The position numbers and the translations under genes were made by a program. A stretch of 64,000 nt of DNA, from positions 3,348,001 through 3,412,000 of the forward strand of contig JARWIR010000031.1 of the NCBI GenBank assembly GCA_029959085.1, given 5' to 3'. Of this stretch, positions 55,133-64,000 are shown piece after piece. The notes below the pieces were generated by a model. It did no database searches and was not told the origin of the DNA. It saw only the letters and a program-made list of their open reading frames with translations. The first letter of the stretch is position 1, and each line of letters starts with the position of its first letter. Source of the DNA: Nemophila menziesii (Eukaryota > Streptophyta > Magnoliopsida > Boraginales > Hydrophyllaceae).

Positions 55133-56919
55133 ATATTCTACCACTGATCGAATCTCCTCTTGCACCTTCCTCAGTAACTCTATGAACGCGTCTTTCTCTT
55201 GATTGTCCTCCACATAAACTTCAGAACAGTAAGATTCCTCGGGGCTAGACTGGGTTGATTCTTCTTCAGTATTGGGGACTTCCACGGCACTAATGGCAGC
55301 ATGTGGTGCTTCCTCTTTTGCTTCTTTAATCTCAAAGAATATAGCCTTGCAAGCTTCGAACTCATCCTTGTCTTCACCTCTTTCGATTGCCTTTACTTCT
55401 TTTTGTTCTACAACACTTGTTAACACTTTGTTTAACTGTGTCACTTGAGTAGTTAGCATTTGAAGTATGGCATCGTGTCCTCTGACCTTCTCGTCTTGAG
55501 CATTAAGAGTTGTGTTCAAACGGTCTAGAGCTTGTACTATCTGTGTATTGTCCATAGATCCTTCTTGCGGATATTGAGGTAAAGCTTTCTGATCTAAGGA
55601 CTCGGTATGGGCGTCTTGAGCAGGTTGTTGTGGAGGAGCAGGTCTATTCTGATATTGATTTTGGTACTGACCTCTCTGTTGGTAAGAGTTGTTCTGGGGT
55701 CGCGGTTGATATTGACTAGGATTAGCGGCCCCTTGTGGATTTGAATACTGCATACCCGGATGGTTGCGATTGCCCCATCGGTTGGATATAAAGTAAACAG
55801 ATTGCGGATTTGATTCGCACTCTTCCCATACATGATCGTTACCTCCACATTGTTGACAACCTTGTGCTTCTTGTACTACCTTTGTAGCGGCTATATTCTT
55901 CTCCATCGCGATTCGCAGCTCCTTGATTTGATTTTCTAATGAGGATATTTGAGCTGGTTTCGCAGTTTCTGCATCTAAACGAAGCGTTCCTCGGGTCTTT
56001 GCTACAGAAGCTCGCGTTGAAGGCCAACTTCTTTCTTGTTCCATAATATTCTCTAACACCTCAGAAGCTTCATTGTGATTCATGGACACAAAATTACCCT
56101 TTCCAATGTTATCCACCTTTTCTCTACCTTTATCATTAAGGCCTTCATAGAACATCGCAAGTTGTAGAGCATGTGTATAACCATGGAGCGGACATCTAGT
56201 TAATTTTTGTTGAAACCTTGTCCATGCTTCTCCCACTGTTTCTCCATCTTCTTGAGAAAATCTCGCAAGCTCGGTTTGATCTTTAAGTCTCATGCTCTTC
56301 GGATAAAATCGGTTAAAGAATGCGGCTTGAAGTTCTCTCCAAGAGTGAATGGTTCCATGTGGTTGTCTTTCTAGCCAATCGCTAGCTCTTCCGGTCAAGA
56401 AAAACGAAAACATATGACAATACAGTTGCTCGCGTGTAATGCCAGGAGTAATGTAGGCATCACAAATCTGCATGAACTTCTGAATCGCTTTTACCGGATC
56501 TTGTATAGTTGTACCAGTATAGAGTCCGAAACTTTGAAATTGACTGAGCATACCCGGATCGGTCTAAATTTGATATTCGGAATCTCAGGAGGGCGGTAAC
56601 CAATTGGTTGAACATGGAATGGTACATTAAGGCCAGGTAGATCTTGTTCAACTTGGTTTTGTTGATTAAGATTATTCCCATTACCTCCTCCTGCTGGTAA
56701 TTGTTGTCCTTCTTGTCCACCGAGTGGTGGATCTTGTTGACCGAGAGGTGCACCAAGTGGTGGGTCTCCTCCTACTGGTAATCCTCCTACTGGTAATTGT
56801 TGTCCTCCTACTGGTGGGGTTGCCATAACTCTTCTCAAGGCTCTTTCCTCACGAACTCGTTTGTTGTATGGTCTGAAGCTCCTCTCAGGCTCCGATAAAG
56901 GAGGCCAAGAATTAAACAC
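55133..56919 (-). pseudogene. Gag of element 3 (N-terminal part, frameshifted, then split)
   Basis: From the ATG at 56919: MFNSWPPLSEPERSFRPYNKR, then a P/G-rich repeat (PVGG, PLGG, about residues 35-80). A one-base deletion near 56560 breaks the frame inside the KFRP..PG region; element 2 has the same motif intact ([16 protein letters not shown]). The second frame runs from 56551: gag domain (WRELQAAFFNRFYPKSMRLK, EAWTRFQQKLTRCP), coiled-coil-like QISSLENQIKELRIAMEKN, zinc knuckle CQQCGGNDHVWEEC, N/Q/P-rich part, then a Glu-rich linker. It stops at the element 2 junction and continues at 42262. Confidence 0.88.
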
Positions 56920-57055
56920 TATGAAACCTGAAAAAGACTAAAGCAAACCACAAGCGTAAATCTGGAAAAATAAAAACTAAACTAAAACTGAAAAGTAAAA
57001 ACTAATTAAAGACTAAAACTCGAAATAGATAACCCACACGCTAACGAGACACAAG

Positions 57056-57073
57056 TCCCAGGCAGCGGCGCCA
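57056..57073 (-). promoter_or_regulatory. Primer binding site of element 3
   Basis: TGGCGCCGCTGCCTGGGA on the minus strand; two changes from the tRNA-Asp complement, 6 bases inside the LTR. Confidence 0.85.
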
Positions 57074-57079
57074 AAAACT

Positions 57080-58605
57080 TGGTGTCGCCTAGGGTGTGAT
57101 AAAAATAAGATAAAATTAAGCCAAGAAACTACGCACTCTCAACCTAGACAGGCACAGTACTGCAAGTATTACAGGACGTATGCAAGTTTTAATGATAAAT
57201 AGAGTTCGTTCTCAGGGACTTAAGTGTGTTAATCGCGTGAGTAGAAATTACGAGTAAAAGTAAATAATTAAAGAACAGAAAAGTAAAGCAAGTAGGAATT
57301 CGAAAATAGCAATTAAAACTAAGAAAATAAAAACAGTAAAGTAAAAGATTAAGAATATGAGATGAGAAGTATAGCTTAGGTTTTGCTAGTATGCACTAAT
57401 CCTTCTAATTCTATCTATAAATCTAGTTCATAAGGGAGAATATTAGCTCTTGGTAAAACTTAGTCAGGATTCTAAATTCCCCAAGCTTAGACCTTGAGAG
57501 CGACTAAGGGGGCTACGTCACAACCAAGAAGTGATTTCAAATAGGGTTATCAAACGCCACTAAGGCCCTAAGCAAATACTGCAATCTTGGTGATACGGTG
57601 GTTAAAACAAACCCTAATGACTATCTAGTTAGAAATATGTTTTGTCAGAACTGCTATCGACACTAGACATTATGTGGTGGTTCAATAGTTAAACACCCTG
57701 TCAAGGAGACCATCTAACTACTCTTAAAAAAATCCAAAAGTAATCAGTTCTAGGAAAGACATTAAATCAAAACACATAAATAAATATAAAGTAAGAAGCT
57801 AATATCAGATTAAACATATAATTCCCAAAGAAACTTAGATAGAAGAACTAGAATTCATAGATTATACATATGCAAAACCCAAGCTATGGGAGTTTAGTTC
57901 ATACCTGAAGGAAATAAACTAAAAGAAATTACAAAAGACATCATCTTGCTCTCTACAATAAACTGGAAGAATAAAACCTTAAGAACTAATTACTATGAGG
58001 CAAGGATGATTTACAAGTGATATAAGGGTGTATTTATAGGTGTTTAGAAGACCTAATTCGTTTTCTTGAGGAAGAGTTAAGGTAATGGACTTCTAGCCCA
58101 ACTCAAATTCGTATGGAAATAAAGATAAACACTGCTGCACCGTTTTGAGTGTATCTTCTTCGTTATTGGTCGGATTTTGCTCCACAAGATACGAAAAGAA
58201 TCGCAACAGAATTATCTAGACCCTTAAGAAGGAAATCATCAGATTCGGCCTATTTCTTAGGTAAAAACGCCTATCTTTGGACGTGTATGCAGAATCCCAC
58301 TTTTAGGCAGCTTTTCCTTTTCCATCTTTTTAGCTTTTCTTTCCTTATCTCCAATTACCATGAAAATCTCTTTCCATAAGTTGTTGTCTTTGACTTGGAC
58401 TCTAATTAAGCTCCATAATTATCTTTAAAGCTACACACTAAATAAACAATTAAACTCAATATGCTCTAAAAACAATAATTCTACAAATCAAGACACAAAA
58501 TAGGAAAGTGCACTAAAACTCAAGAAAATCAACATTATTGACTTCTAAATCACTTAAAATGATGTCTCATCCTAACATTAATCTATCACAAATGAGGAGA
58601 CATCA
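57080..58605 (-). repeat. 5' LTR of element 3
   Basis: 1,526 bp, TGGTGTCGCC...GGAGACATCA; TATAAATA at 58031-58038 (minus). Differs from the 3' LTR by scattered substitutions and a 3-bp indel (GTC near 57517). Confidence 0.92.
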
Positions 58606-58610
58606 CTATG

Positions 58611-58723
58611 GAATGACCAAATACCCTTCCCTTACATCTGTTCACAATGAAACTCTTTTATCCAAAATAAAACCCTATTAGGGTCCAAAAATCATCCATT
58701 CACTCTCACTTATCTGTTATCTA

Positions 58724-58790
<67 letters not shown>

Positions 58791-59173
58791 ACAAGAAATC
58801 CGCTGTCCCATTGGACCATTCTCCACTGCACAAGAGAACAGATGTCCCTAGTAGTCTCTCTCCAAGCCGCTCCGGTGCACAAGAATTATGCCGCCAATAT
58901 TGGGCCCTTCACCACCTTCACATATTGAAATCTCTCCTTCGCCGCCCTCCTACACAAGAAGACCGCCGCCATAGTAACCCATTGTTCATACTCAGACTGG
59001 AACATAAAAAAATCTCTTTAGATCTGACAAGAAAACCACCGCCACCGTGAACCATTTTCCACCATCTCTTCATCGACGCCTGGACCCAAATCGCCACCGC
59101 ACCTTAAAAAGTCGGCGCCTGGACTCAAATCGATGTCGCCGCTCTACTCCACCATCATCAAATCGGCTTGCTG
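58611..59173 (+). other. C/T-rich, GC-richer stretch, possible old exon or 5' region
   Basis: After the (CT)n tract the plus strand is rich in CCGCC and CCACC triplets (58850-59160), unlike the A/T-rich surroundings, and resembles a plant 5' leader or the start of a coding exon. I see no frame I can name: the 79-codon frame at 58811-59050 has no recognisable motif. It is the target of the LINE at 59191. Confidence 0.35.
58729..58788. repeat. (CT)n microsatellite
   Basis: About 30 perfect CT units, preceded by TATCTATCTAT. Likely length-variable. Confidence 0.95.
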
Positions 59174-59190
59174 AACCCAAATGAATGTAT

Positions 59191-60996
59191 TTTTTTTTCC
59201 AAGTAGAAAAAGATTATCATGAGCGTTTATACAGAGATTTTAAGAAATTGTAAAAGTCACTAAGAGACCCATTCTTCCAATCGGATAAATCAATATTCTG
59301 TCTAGCACTTTTTGCAGCAAGATCTGTAACATTATTAAGTTTCCTGTTGACGTACTTAACTTTCCATAGAGGAAATTTCATAAGCCAGTTCCTCATTTCG
59401 GCAATAAAATGGTATATTTGCCAACGAAGACTTGTGTACTTAGCCATACCTTGAACAAGTTCAAGGTTATCGGAATAAAATGAAACATTTTGTAACTTAC
59501 AGGCGGCAGCCTTTCTCATGGCCAAAAGGGCCGCCCAACATTCTCCCTCAATTGGACTTCTAACAAGAGTTCTGCCGATAATCGTGTGCGTTAACCTTCC
59601 TTCTTTATCAATTGCAATAGCTGCTACTCCTGATGGCTCATAATCTTTTTTAAAGGATGCATCGCTCATAAATATAAAATCTGAATCATCTGTTAAAATC
59701 GGGTTACTTTCTAAATCGATATTCTTATCTTCTTTGCCCCTTATAACATTCTTGTTTTGAAAATTCTTCTCTGTATTTGCTTTATTAAAGAGGTCGTTCA
59801 TCGCCGATTGAATTTTAAATAAGATATCTTTTGTAATCCATGGCAATTTCTCATGAAATCCTTTCATCTTCGCTTTCCAAATGTTCCAGATAGTAAGCAA
59901 AAAATAAGCCGTGAATTCATTTTGATCCCATCCATTCTTTGAATATTTCTTCCGCATATCCAAAAACCATTCCCCCAAATTGTATTTCTTATCTTTGTCA
60001 ATAAATATTTGTAACCTCAAATTTTCCCAAACTGCCATACTTAAAGGGCACTTAATAAGGAGATGTTCAATATCTTCCTTTTCAAGTTCACACCACTCGC
60101 ATATATCTTCATTAGCACATTTTCTTACTTTTAGGTTCCGTTTGGTAGGCAAAGCACCATTGCAAGCTTTCCATCCGAAAGATCTTATCTTATTCATAAC
60201 ATTTGATTTCCAGATAACATTCCAAAGACTACTATTCTCATGTTTACCTTGCCTTGACGTTTGGGCTTCATTATGTATCTCCTCTTCCACCATTTTATGA
60301 TAACCTGACTTTGTACTATATTCTCCGTCCTTCGTGTATGGCCAAATTATCTTGTCTTCCTCCTTGAGCAGTAAAATAGGAATTCTACAAATATCATTAA
60401 CAATATTCGGAGTAAAGAGTTGCCTTAACAATTCTATGTTCCAGTCCGTCATGTCTTCATTAATAAGTTGAGCCACTACTTCTAAATCACATCCACTAGG
60501 ATTTTCTAGCATAATCTTGTTACCAATCCAGTTTTGCTTCCAAATATTAATATTCAAACCGTTACCAATCCTCCAAATTGAATGTTGTTTTATGTATTGT
60601 AAACCTTTATAGATGCTTGACCAGCTCCATGATCTTTTTTTAGGTAGTTTAGTATTGATGATGTTGTCAAACGGAAAATATATACCTTTTAATACTTTAG
60701 CAACTAAAGAATTAGGGTTATTCAAGATTCTCCATGCTTGTTTAGCTAGTAAGGCCATATTCATTTTCTGAAAATCTCTGAAGCCAATCCCTCCAATAGA
60801 CTTAGCCCTGGAAATTTTTTTCCATTTGACCAAATGAATTCTCTTTTTATTGTTAGTATCCCACCATTAATTCGCAATGATACCAGATAATTTTTTGCAT
60901 AAGACTTTAGGAAACTCAAATATTGACATAGCATAGTTCGGTATCGATTGAAGGACTGCTTTTATAAGTACTTCCTTACCTCCATCAGACAGGATA
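59191..60996 (-). mobile_element. 5'-truncated LINE, 1.8 kb
   Basis: A 17-bp perfect target duplication (AACCCAAATGAATGTAT) at 59174-59190 and 60997-61013, with a T run on plus (A tail of the minus-strand element) at 59191-59199. Endonuclease and most of RT are missing, the usual outcome of incomplete reverse transcription. Confidence 0.93.
59217..60996 (-). pseudogene. LINE ORF2 C-terminal part: end of RT, zf-RVT, RNase H
   Basis: Frame starts inside the element (…LSDGGKEVLIKAVLQSIP), has one in-frame stop near 60870, then is open for 538 codons. Landmarks after 60833: KWKKISRAKSIGGIGFRDF (typical end of plant LINE RT), zf-RVT region about residues 195-265 with C.WC...EDIEHLLIKC, and RNase H from about 385: FMSDASFK (D), IEGECWAALLA (E), FYSDNLELV (D), VTDLAAKSA (D). 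These four acidic residues are all present, unusual for so truncated a copy, so it is fairly young. Confidence 0.9.
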
Positions 60997-61013
60997 AACC
61001 CAAATGAATGTAT

Positions 61014-61876
61014 ACAATTGATTTTGTTAACCTAACCTAATCTCATCAGAATGGTTTATTGGTTTACAACATTTACTTTTTCTTTTCTTTTTTACTCGCC
61101 GCTGCCGTCTTCATTTTTTCAATTTCTTTTTTTTTTTTGTTTTTTTTGTATTTGTCTTCTTTTTTGTTCATACCGAGTGTGGAGATTTTAGCTTATTGTT
61201 TTAGTTCTAATTAAGTGTGAAGAGATCCGTTTTTGTTTTTTGTTCCTAGGATGAAAGTGTGAAGAAAGTTTGTTTTGTTTTTTTCCTACGATGCGAGTGT
61301 GAAGAGATTGGTTTTGTTTATAGTTAGGACCGAATTGGTCTAATTGGGTCCGTACCCATATAGCTATTGTTCGAGATGGGTCCGTACACATATAACTATT
61401 TGTTTGAGATAGGTACGTACTCATATAGCTATTGTTCGAGATGGGTCCGTACCCATCTAACTATTGTTCAAAATGGGTCTGTAGGTATTGGTTGAGATGG
61501 GTCTGTAGGTATTGGTTGAGACTTTGACATGGAAAAGAATTAGGTTCATATCAAGAAACTTAATAAAAGATAATAACGGTATGATTCCATACCCATTGTA
61601 TAATAAATTCTATTTAACGAGTAGGTACGTACTTCATTAGGTAATTTACAAAACTAGGTACATCACCATCTAAATTATTTTTCTTTCTAAACATAAAAAA
61701 GATATATAAAATTGTACATCTAAACCAAAAAATTAAAATTAAAACTTTTATAAAATATTTTTTAATTAAAACTTATAATATAAAAATATTTAATTTGGAA
61801 TTCATTTTGTATTTTACTCTAAAAATTATAACGATATAATTTGACTTAAAAGTTAAATGAAAAGTATAGCTAGACT
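61014..61876. other. A/T-rich DNA with a minisatellite; no gene seen
   Basis: Apart from the minisatellite at 61346-61522 it holds T-rich and A-rich tracts and no credible frame. Confidence 0.5.
61346..61522. repeat. ~32-bp minisatellite, about six units
   Basis: Unit of the form GGGTCCGTACCCATATAG-CTATTGTTCGAGAT. Four full units, then two shortened ones (GGGTCTGTAGGTATTGG-TTGAGA). Confidence 0.85.
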
Positions 61877-61880
61877 ATAG

Positions 61881-62664
61881 TGCTTGTTTTTTTTTTTTTA
61901 GTCGAAACATAACCATTTATACCATCACAAAATATTACAATTAACCGATTCCAGTTTTGTCAAAATCCAAGTCTAACAAATTAGCTAATTGGGGAGGAGG
62001 AAAAGAGCTCCAAATGCCAAACAAGTTCCTTATCAAAGCTTGTTTGGCAACCCAATCTGCTATCCTATTTCTAGACCTCTTTACAAAAGAGATTTTAAGT
62101 TTAAGCGTTTCTTTACAAAAGTTAATACTCTTCACTAAGTTTCTTGTAATACTTCCTATTCTACACTTGTTAGACAATTGACTAATTACATTCAGATTAT
62201 CTGACTCAATAAAGACTTTTCCAGATGGGTATTTCGCCGCTATCGAACAAGCCGCAAGAATACTCCTCCCTTCTGCATCCTCTATTGACCAAGTGTTAAT
62301 TTTCTTTGAAAAACCTTCAATTAAAGTACCTGTAGAATTGCGTACAACACAAGCAATAACTGCAACATTAGTACCTTGCTTCATAGAAGCATCACAATTT
62401 ATCTTAATAGTGCTTGTTTGCTTCATAGTGCTTGTTTGGAAGTGCTTTTTTGGAAGCACTTAAAAGTGCTTTTACCATTTTAAGAGTTTTTTTTTTTAAT
62501 TTTGAAAAGCACTTTTATGAGAAGCACCAAATAGACTGCTTCTTAAAAAAAACGCTTAAAATAATTTTAAATTTCAAAATTATGTTTTTAAATTTATTAA
62601 AGTTTAAAATTTTATTCTAAAAACGTTTTTTTACTCTAAAATAAGCACCTCCAGACGGGCTTAT
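61881..62664. mobile_element. Probable MITE, split by a LINE
   Basis: After removing the LINE, the outer ends GTGCTTGTTTGGAAGTGCTT and (reverse complement of the right end) AAGCCCGTCTGGAGGTGCTT are alike at most positions, and AAGTGCTTTT/AAAAGCACTT inverted pairs fill the interior; total about 240 bp. A hAT-type MITE is likely. I could not fix an 8-bp TSD. Confidence 0.4.
61890..62424 (-). mobile_element. 5'-truncated LINE fragment with RNase H domain
   Basis: Flanks ATAGTGCTTGTTT (61877-61889 and 62425-62437), A tail on the minus strand at its 3' end (T run 61887-61899 on plus). The frame encodes a plant LINE RNase H: IKINCDAS (D), AEGRSILAA (E), IESDNLNVI (D), NRIADWVAKQAL (D), ending at 61941. 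Differs clearly from the RNase H at 59217, so it is another LINE family. The open frame extends past the insertion to 62459 by chance through the duplicated target. Confidence 0.82.
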
Positions 62665-63128
62665 AGGGTTGTTTTTAGATTTTTTACCTCTTATTTAAAA
62701 AAAAAAAAAAAGTTAAATGATACACCAAAGCCCAGACTAGTCGATCTTTCTTTTTGTTTTTCTTGAAATCAAACAAGTCGATCAAAAAATAGGCCATCTC
62801 TGTTGTGAATAAACAAACATGACACGTTGCACAGACTTTGCACCTCAATTTTTCAATTCTCAAGCTGGTCCCACTTTTATTCTCTGTTTATATAAAGAAT
62901 TACTCCACAATTTTCCTTCAAGTTTTTCTAACATCTTCCACAATCCCAGGAACTATTCTTCAATTCTATCCTTTCTTTGACCAAAAGATTAAGATAAAAG
63001 CTATAATTTGTATACCATTTATCACAGTCTTTATAATTACCCAAAGCCCCATCGTTATATCATTCAATTTTATTTTCATAATTCTACCATTTCTTGATAA
63101 AAATCCAAATTTTGTTCAGAATATAGCT
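62665..63128 (+). promoter_or_regulatory. Promoter and 5' UTR of the BAM9-like gene
   Basis: TATATAAA at 62889-62896 is a good TATA box; a transcript starting about 30 bp on would have a 5' UTR near 200 nt, C/T-rich, without an ATG in a good context before 63129. The element-derived DNA ends about 230 bp upstream of the TATA box. Confidence 0.5.
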
Positions 63129-64000
63129 ATGGAAGTTTCATCAATGATAGGGAGCTCTAAGATGAATTTAAATAGGATTAATTTTGGGTGTATAGAAGTT
63201 AATTGGGGCAAAAATTCAATGAAAAACAATTCAAAGATATGTATTGGTGATATCATCACTTTCCCTTGGAAATCTTATGATGTTTCTGCTAAAGCTTCTG
63301 TTAATACGAATATTAAAGCTGTTTTGTCTTCTGAGAATGAGAATGCTGCTGCTACTAGTAAACCATCCAATACGGTATATACCATTTCTCAACTTATTCA
63401 TCTTTTTCTTGCTCATATATATAATATACTGACATGATTATTTGGTAATTTTAGTTATATATTATGATGATTGTAAATGAATTATAAGTAGGTGGTGTTG
63501 GCTGTTTAAATAATAATTTGTCAACTACTTATTTTTTAATCTTGGGATGTTCCCATGACATTTTGTGATTTACTGAAATTCATGATTCATTAACATTTAT
63601 GTTTTTTTTTTTTTTTTGTCAGCAAAATACAACATCAAACGTAACTATTCATTAACATTTATGTTACTATGTTACTTATTTGACATTATATTTTGTCACT
63701 ATTTTATTAATTATCTGATCATTAAATAAAACAGAATTTTCCACCTCTTCAACTATTTATCCAATTTGTTTCTGATTAAAGTGAATAAAATTACAAACTA
63801 TTTTTTTTGTTGTGTTACTAATTTTATATTAATGAATTCAGCTAAAAAATTATATTCTTTGTAATAATAAATGTTTTTACAATTTTTACAGGTTAACAGA
63901 GTGAGACTATATGTTGGGTTACCTTTAAATGCAGTTTCAAACTCTAATAAGATAAAAAATGCACGAGCAATAACAGCTGGTTTAAAAGCCTTGAAGTTAT
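63129..64000 (+). CDS. BAM9: Beta-amylase 9-like protein, exon 1 and start of exon 2 (partial)
   Basis: Exon 1 63129-63374, intron 63375-63891 (GT...TTTTTACAG), exon 2 from 63892, phase 0. Exon 1 starts MEVSS and has the Ser/Asn/Lys-rich composition of a chloroplast transit peptide (FGCIEVNWGKNSM, KICIGDI). Exon 2 gives VRLYVGLPLNAVSNSN...ARAITAGLKALKL, the first conserved strand of glycosyl hydrolase family 14. In active beta-amylases this region reads V.VYVMLPL...; the YVGLPL form and the N-terminus point to the BAM9 group, which in Arabidopsis is plastidial and without catalytic activity, with a regulatory part in leaf starch breakdown. The catalytic Glu positions lie beyond the window, so lack of activity is inferred. 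The frame is also open upstream to 62838, but the ATG at 63129 fits the family. Confidence 0.85.

Larger units (their letters stand above)
35854..58605 (-). mobile_element. Gypsy element 3: non-autonomous Athila-type element, split by element 2
   Basis: LTRs 35854-37377 and 57080-58605; flanks GTATG (35849-35853) and CTATG (58606-58610), one mismatch. After removing element 2 (12,860 bp plus one 5-bp TSD copy) its own length is about 9.9 kb. Order: PBS, gag, protease, GPF/LTHCWGGY tail, hairpin, palindrome array, env-like ORF, twin hairpin, PPT. It has no RT, RNase H or integrase. LTRs differ at roughly 25-30 sites by eye. Gag and LTR are clearly distinct from the element 1/2 family. Confidence 0.92.

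Noticed and set aside
62838..63128. N-terminal extension of the BAM9-like protein upstream of 63129
   Set aside because: Hydrophobic, A/T-derived translation that overlaps the likely TATA box and 5' UTR; family members start MEVS at the 63129 ATG.

Overview
This window is plant nuclear DNA, almost certainly from a eudicot. It is A/T-rich, carries nested LTR retrotransposons of the Athila/Tat branch of Ty3/gypsy, Ty1/copia remains, plant LINE RNase H domains and a tRNA-derived SINE, and it ends in the first exons of a nuclear gene for a BAM9-like beta-amylase. I see no rRNA, organellar DNA, CRISPR array or bacterial-type operon. About 90% of the window can be assigned to mobile elements.

Layout. 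(1) 1-6265: minus-strand non-autonomous LTR element A, whose 3' LTR lies left of the window. It carries a solo LTR of another family (1198-2725). (2) 6829-21984: an old minus-strand copia element (TSD TATTT) split by gypsy element 1 (10447-19386, plus strand, TSD AGATG). (3) 22553-28985: minus-strand element B, same family as A, with a truncated 5' LTR. (4) 28990-30060: a decayed gag-like plant transposon reading frame. (5) 31243-35252: a foldback element with long inverted repeats and internal ~297-bp tandem repeats, hit by a plus-strand solo LTR (32419-33960). (6) 35500-35620: a 121-bp SINE. (7) 35854-58605: gypsy element 3 (minus), split by gypsy element 2 (42268-55127, minus, TSD GCTGC). 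Element 2 is complete, with an open 1,877-codon gag-pol and an open 438-codon env-position ORF. (8) 58611-63128: a (CT)n tract, two 5'-truncated LINEs, a minisatellite and a probable MITE. (9) 63129-64000: the start of the BAM9-like gene, running out of the window.

Relative ages read by eye: element 2 LTRs differ at about 8 sites in 1,563 bp; LTR pairs of elements 1 and 3 differ at roughly 25-30 sites each; copia LTRs differ greatly in length and sequence. This agrees with the nesting order (2 inside 3, 1 inside copia).

The most interesting signal is not a gene but an architecture shared by five gypsy-type elements (1, 2, 3, A, B) whose proteins or LTR bodies differ. Around the env-position ORF they carry reiterated copies of a PPT-like tract (GAGTTTGGGGT), one lying 6-10 nt before the env-like ATG. 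A twin hairpin follows the env-like stop, its stems kept by wobble and compensatory changes. A small hairpin follows the gag-pol stop. A GC-rich palindrome array has the same position in each family but unrelated sequence. Elements 1 and 3 also share a reduced gag-protease layout in which RT, RNase H and integrase are missing and a short tail (GPF.VTKV ... LTHCWGGY) is kept. A and B instead carry a Q/N/W-rich reading frame I do not recognise. Together these look like an autonomous family (element 2) with at least two kinds of dependent elements sharing cis-acting RNA/DNA signals.
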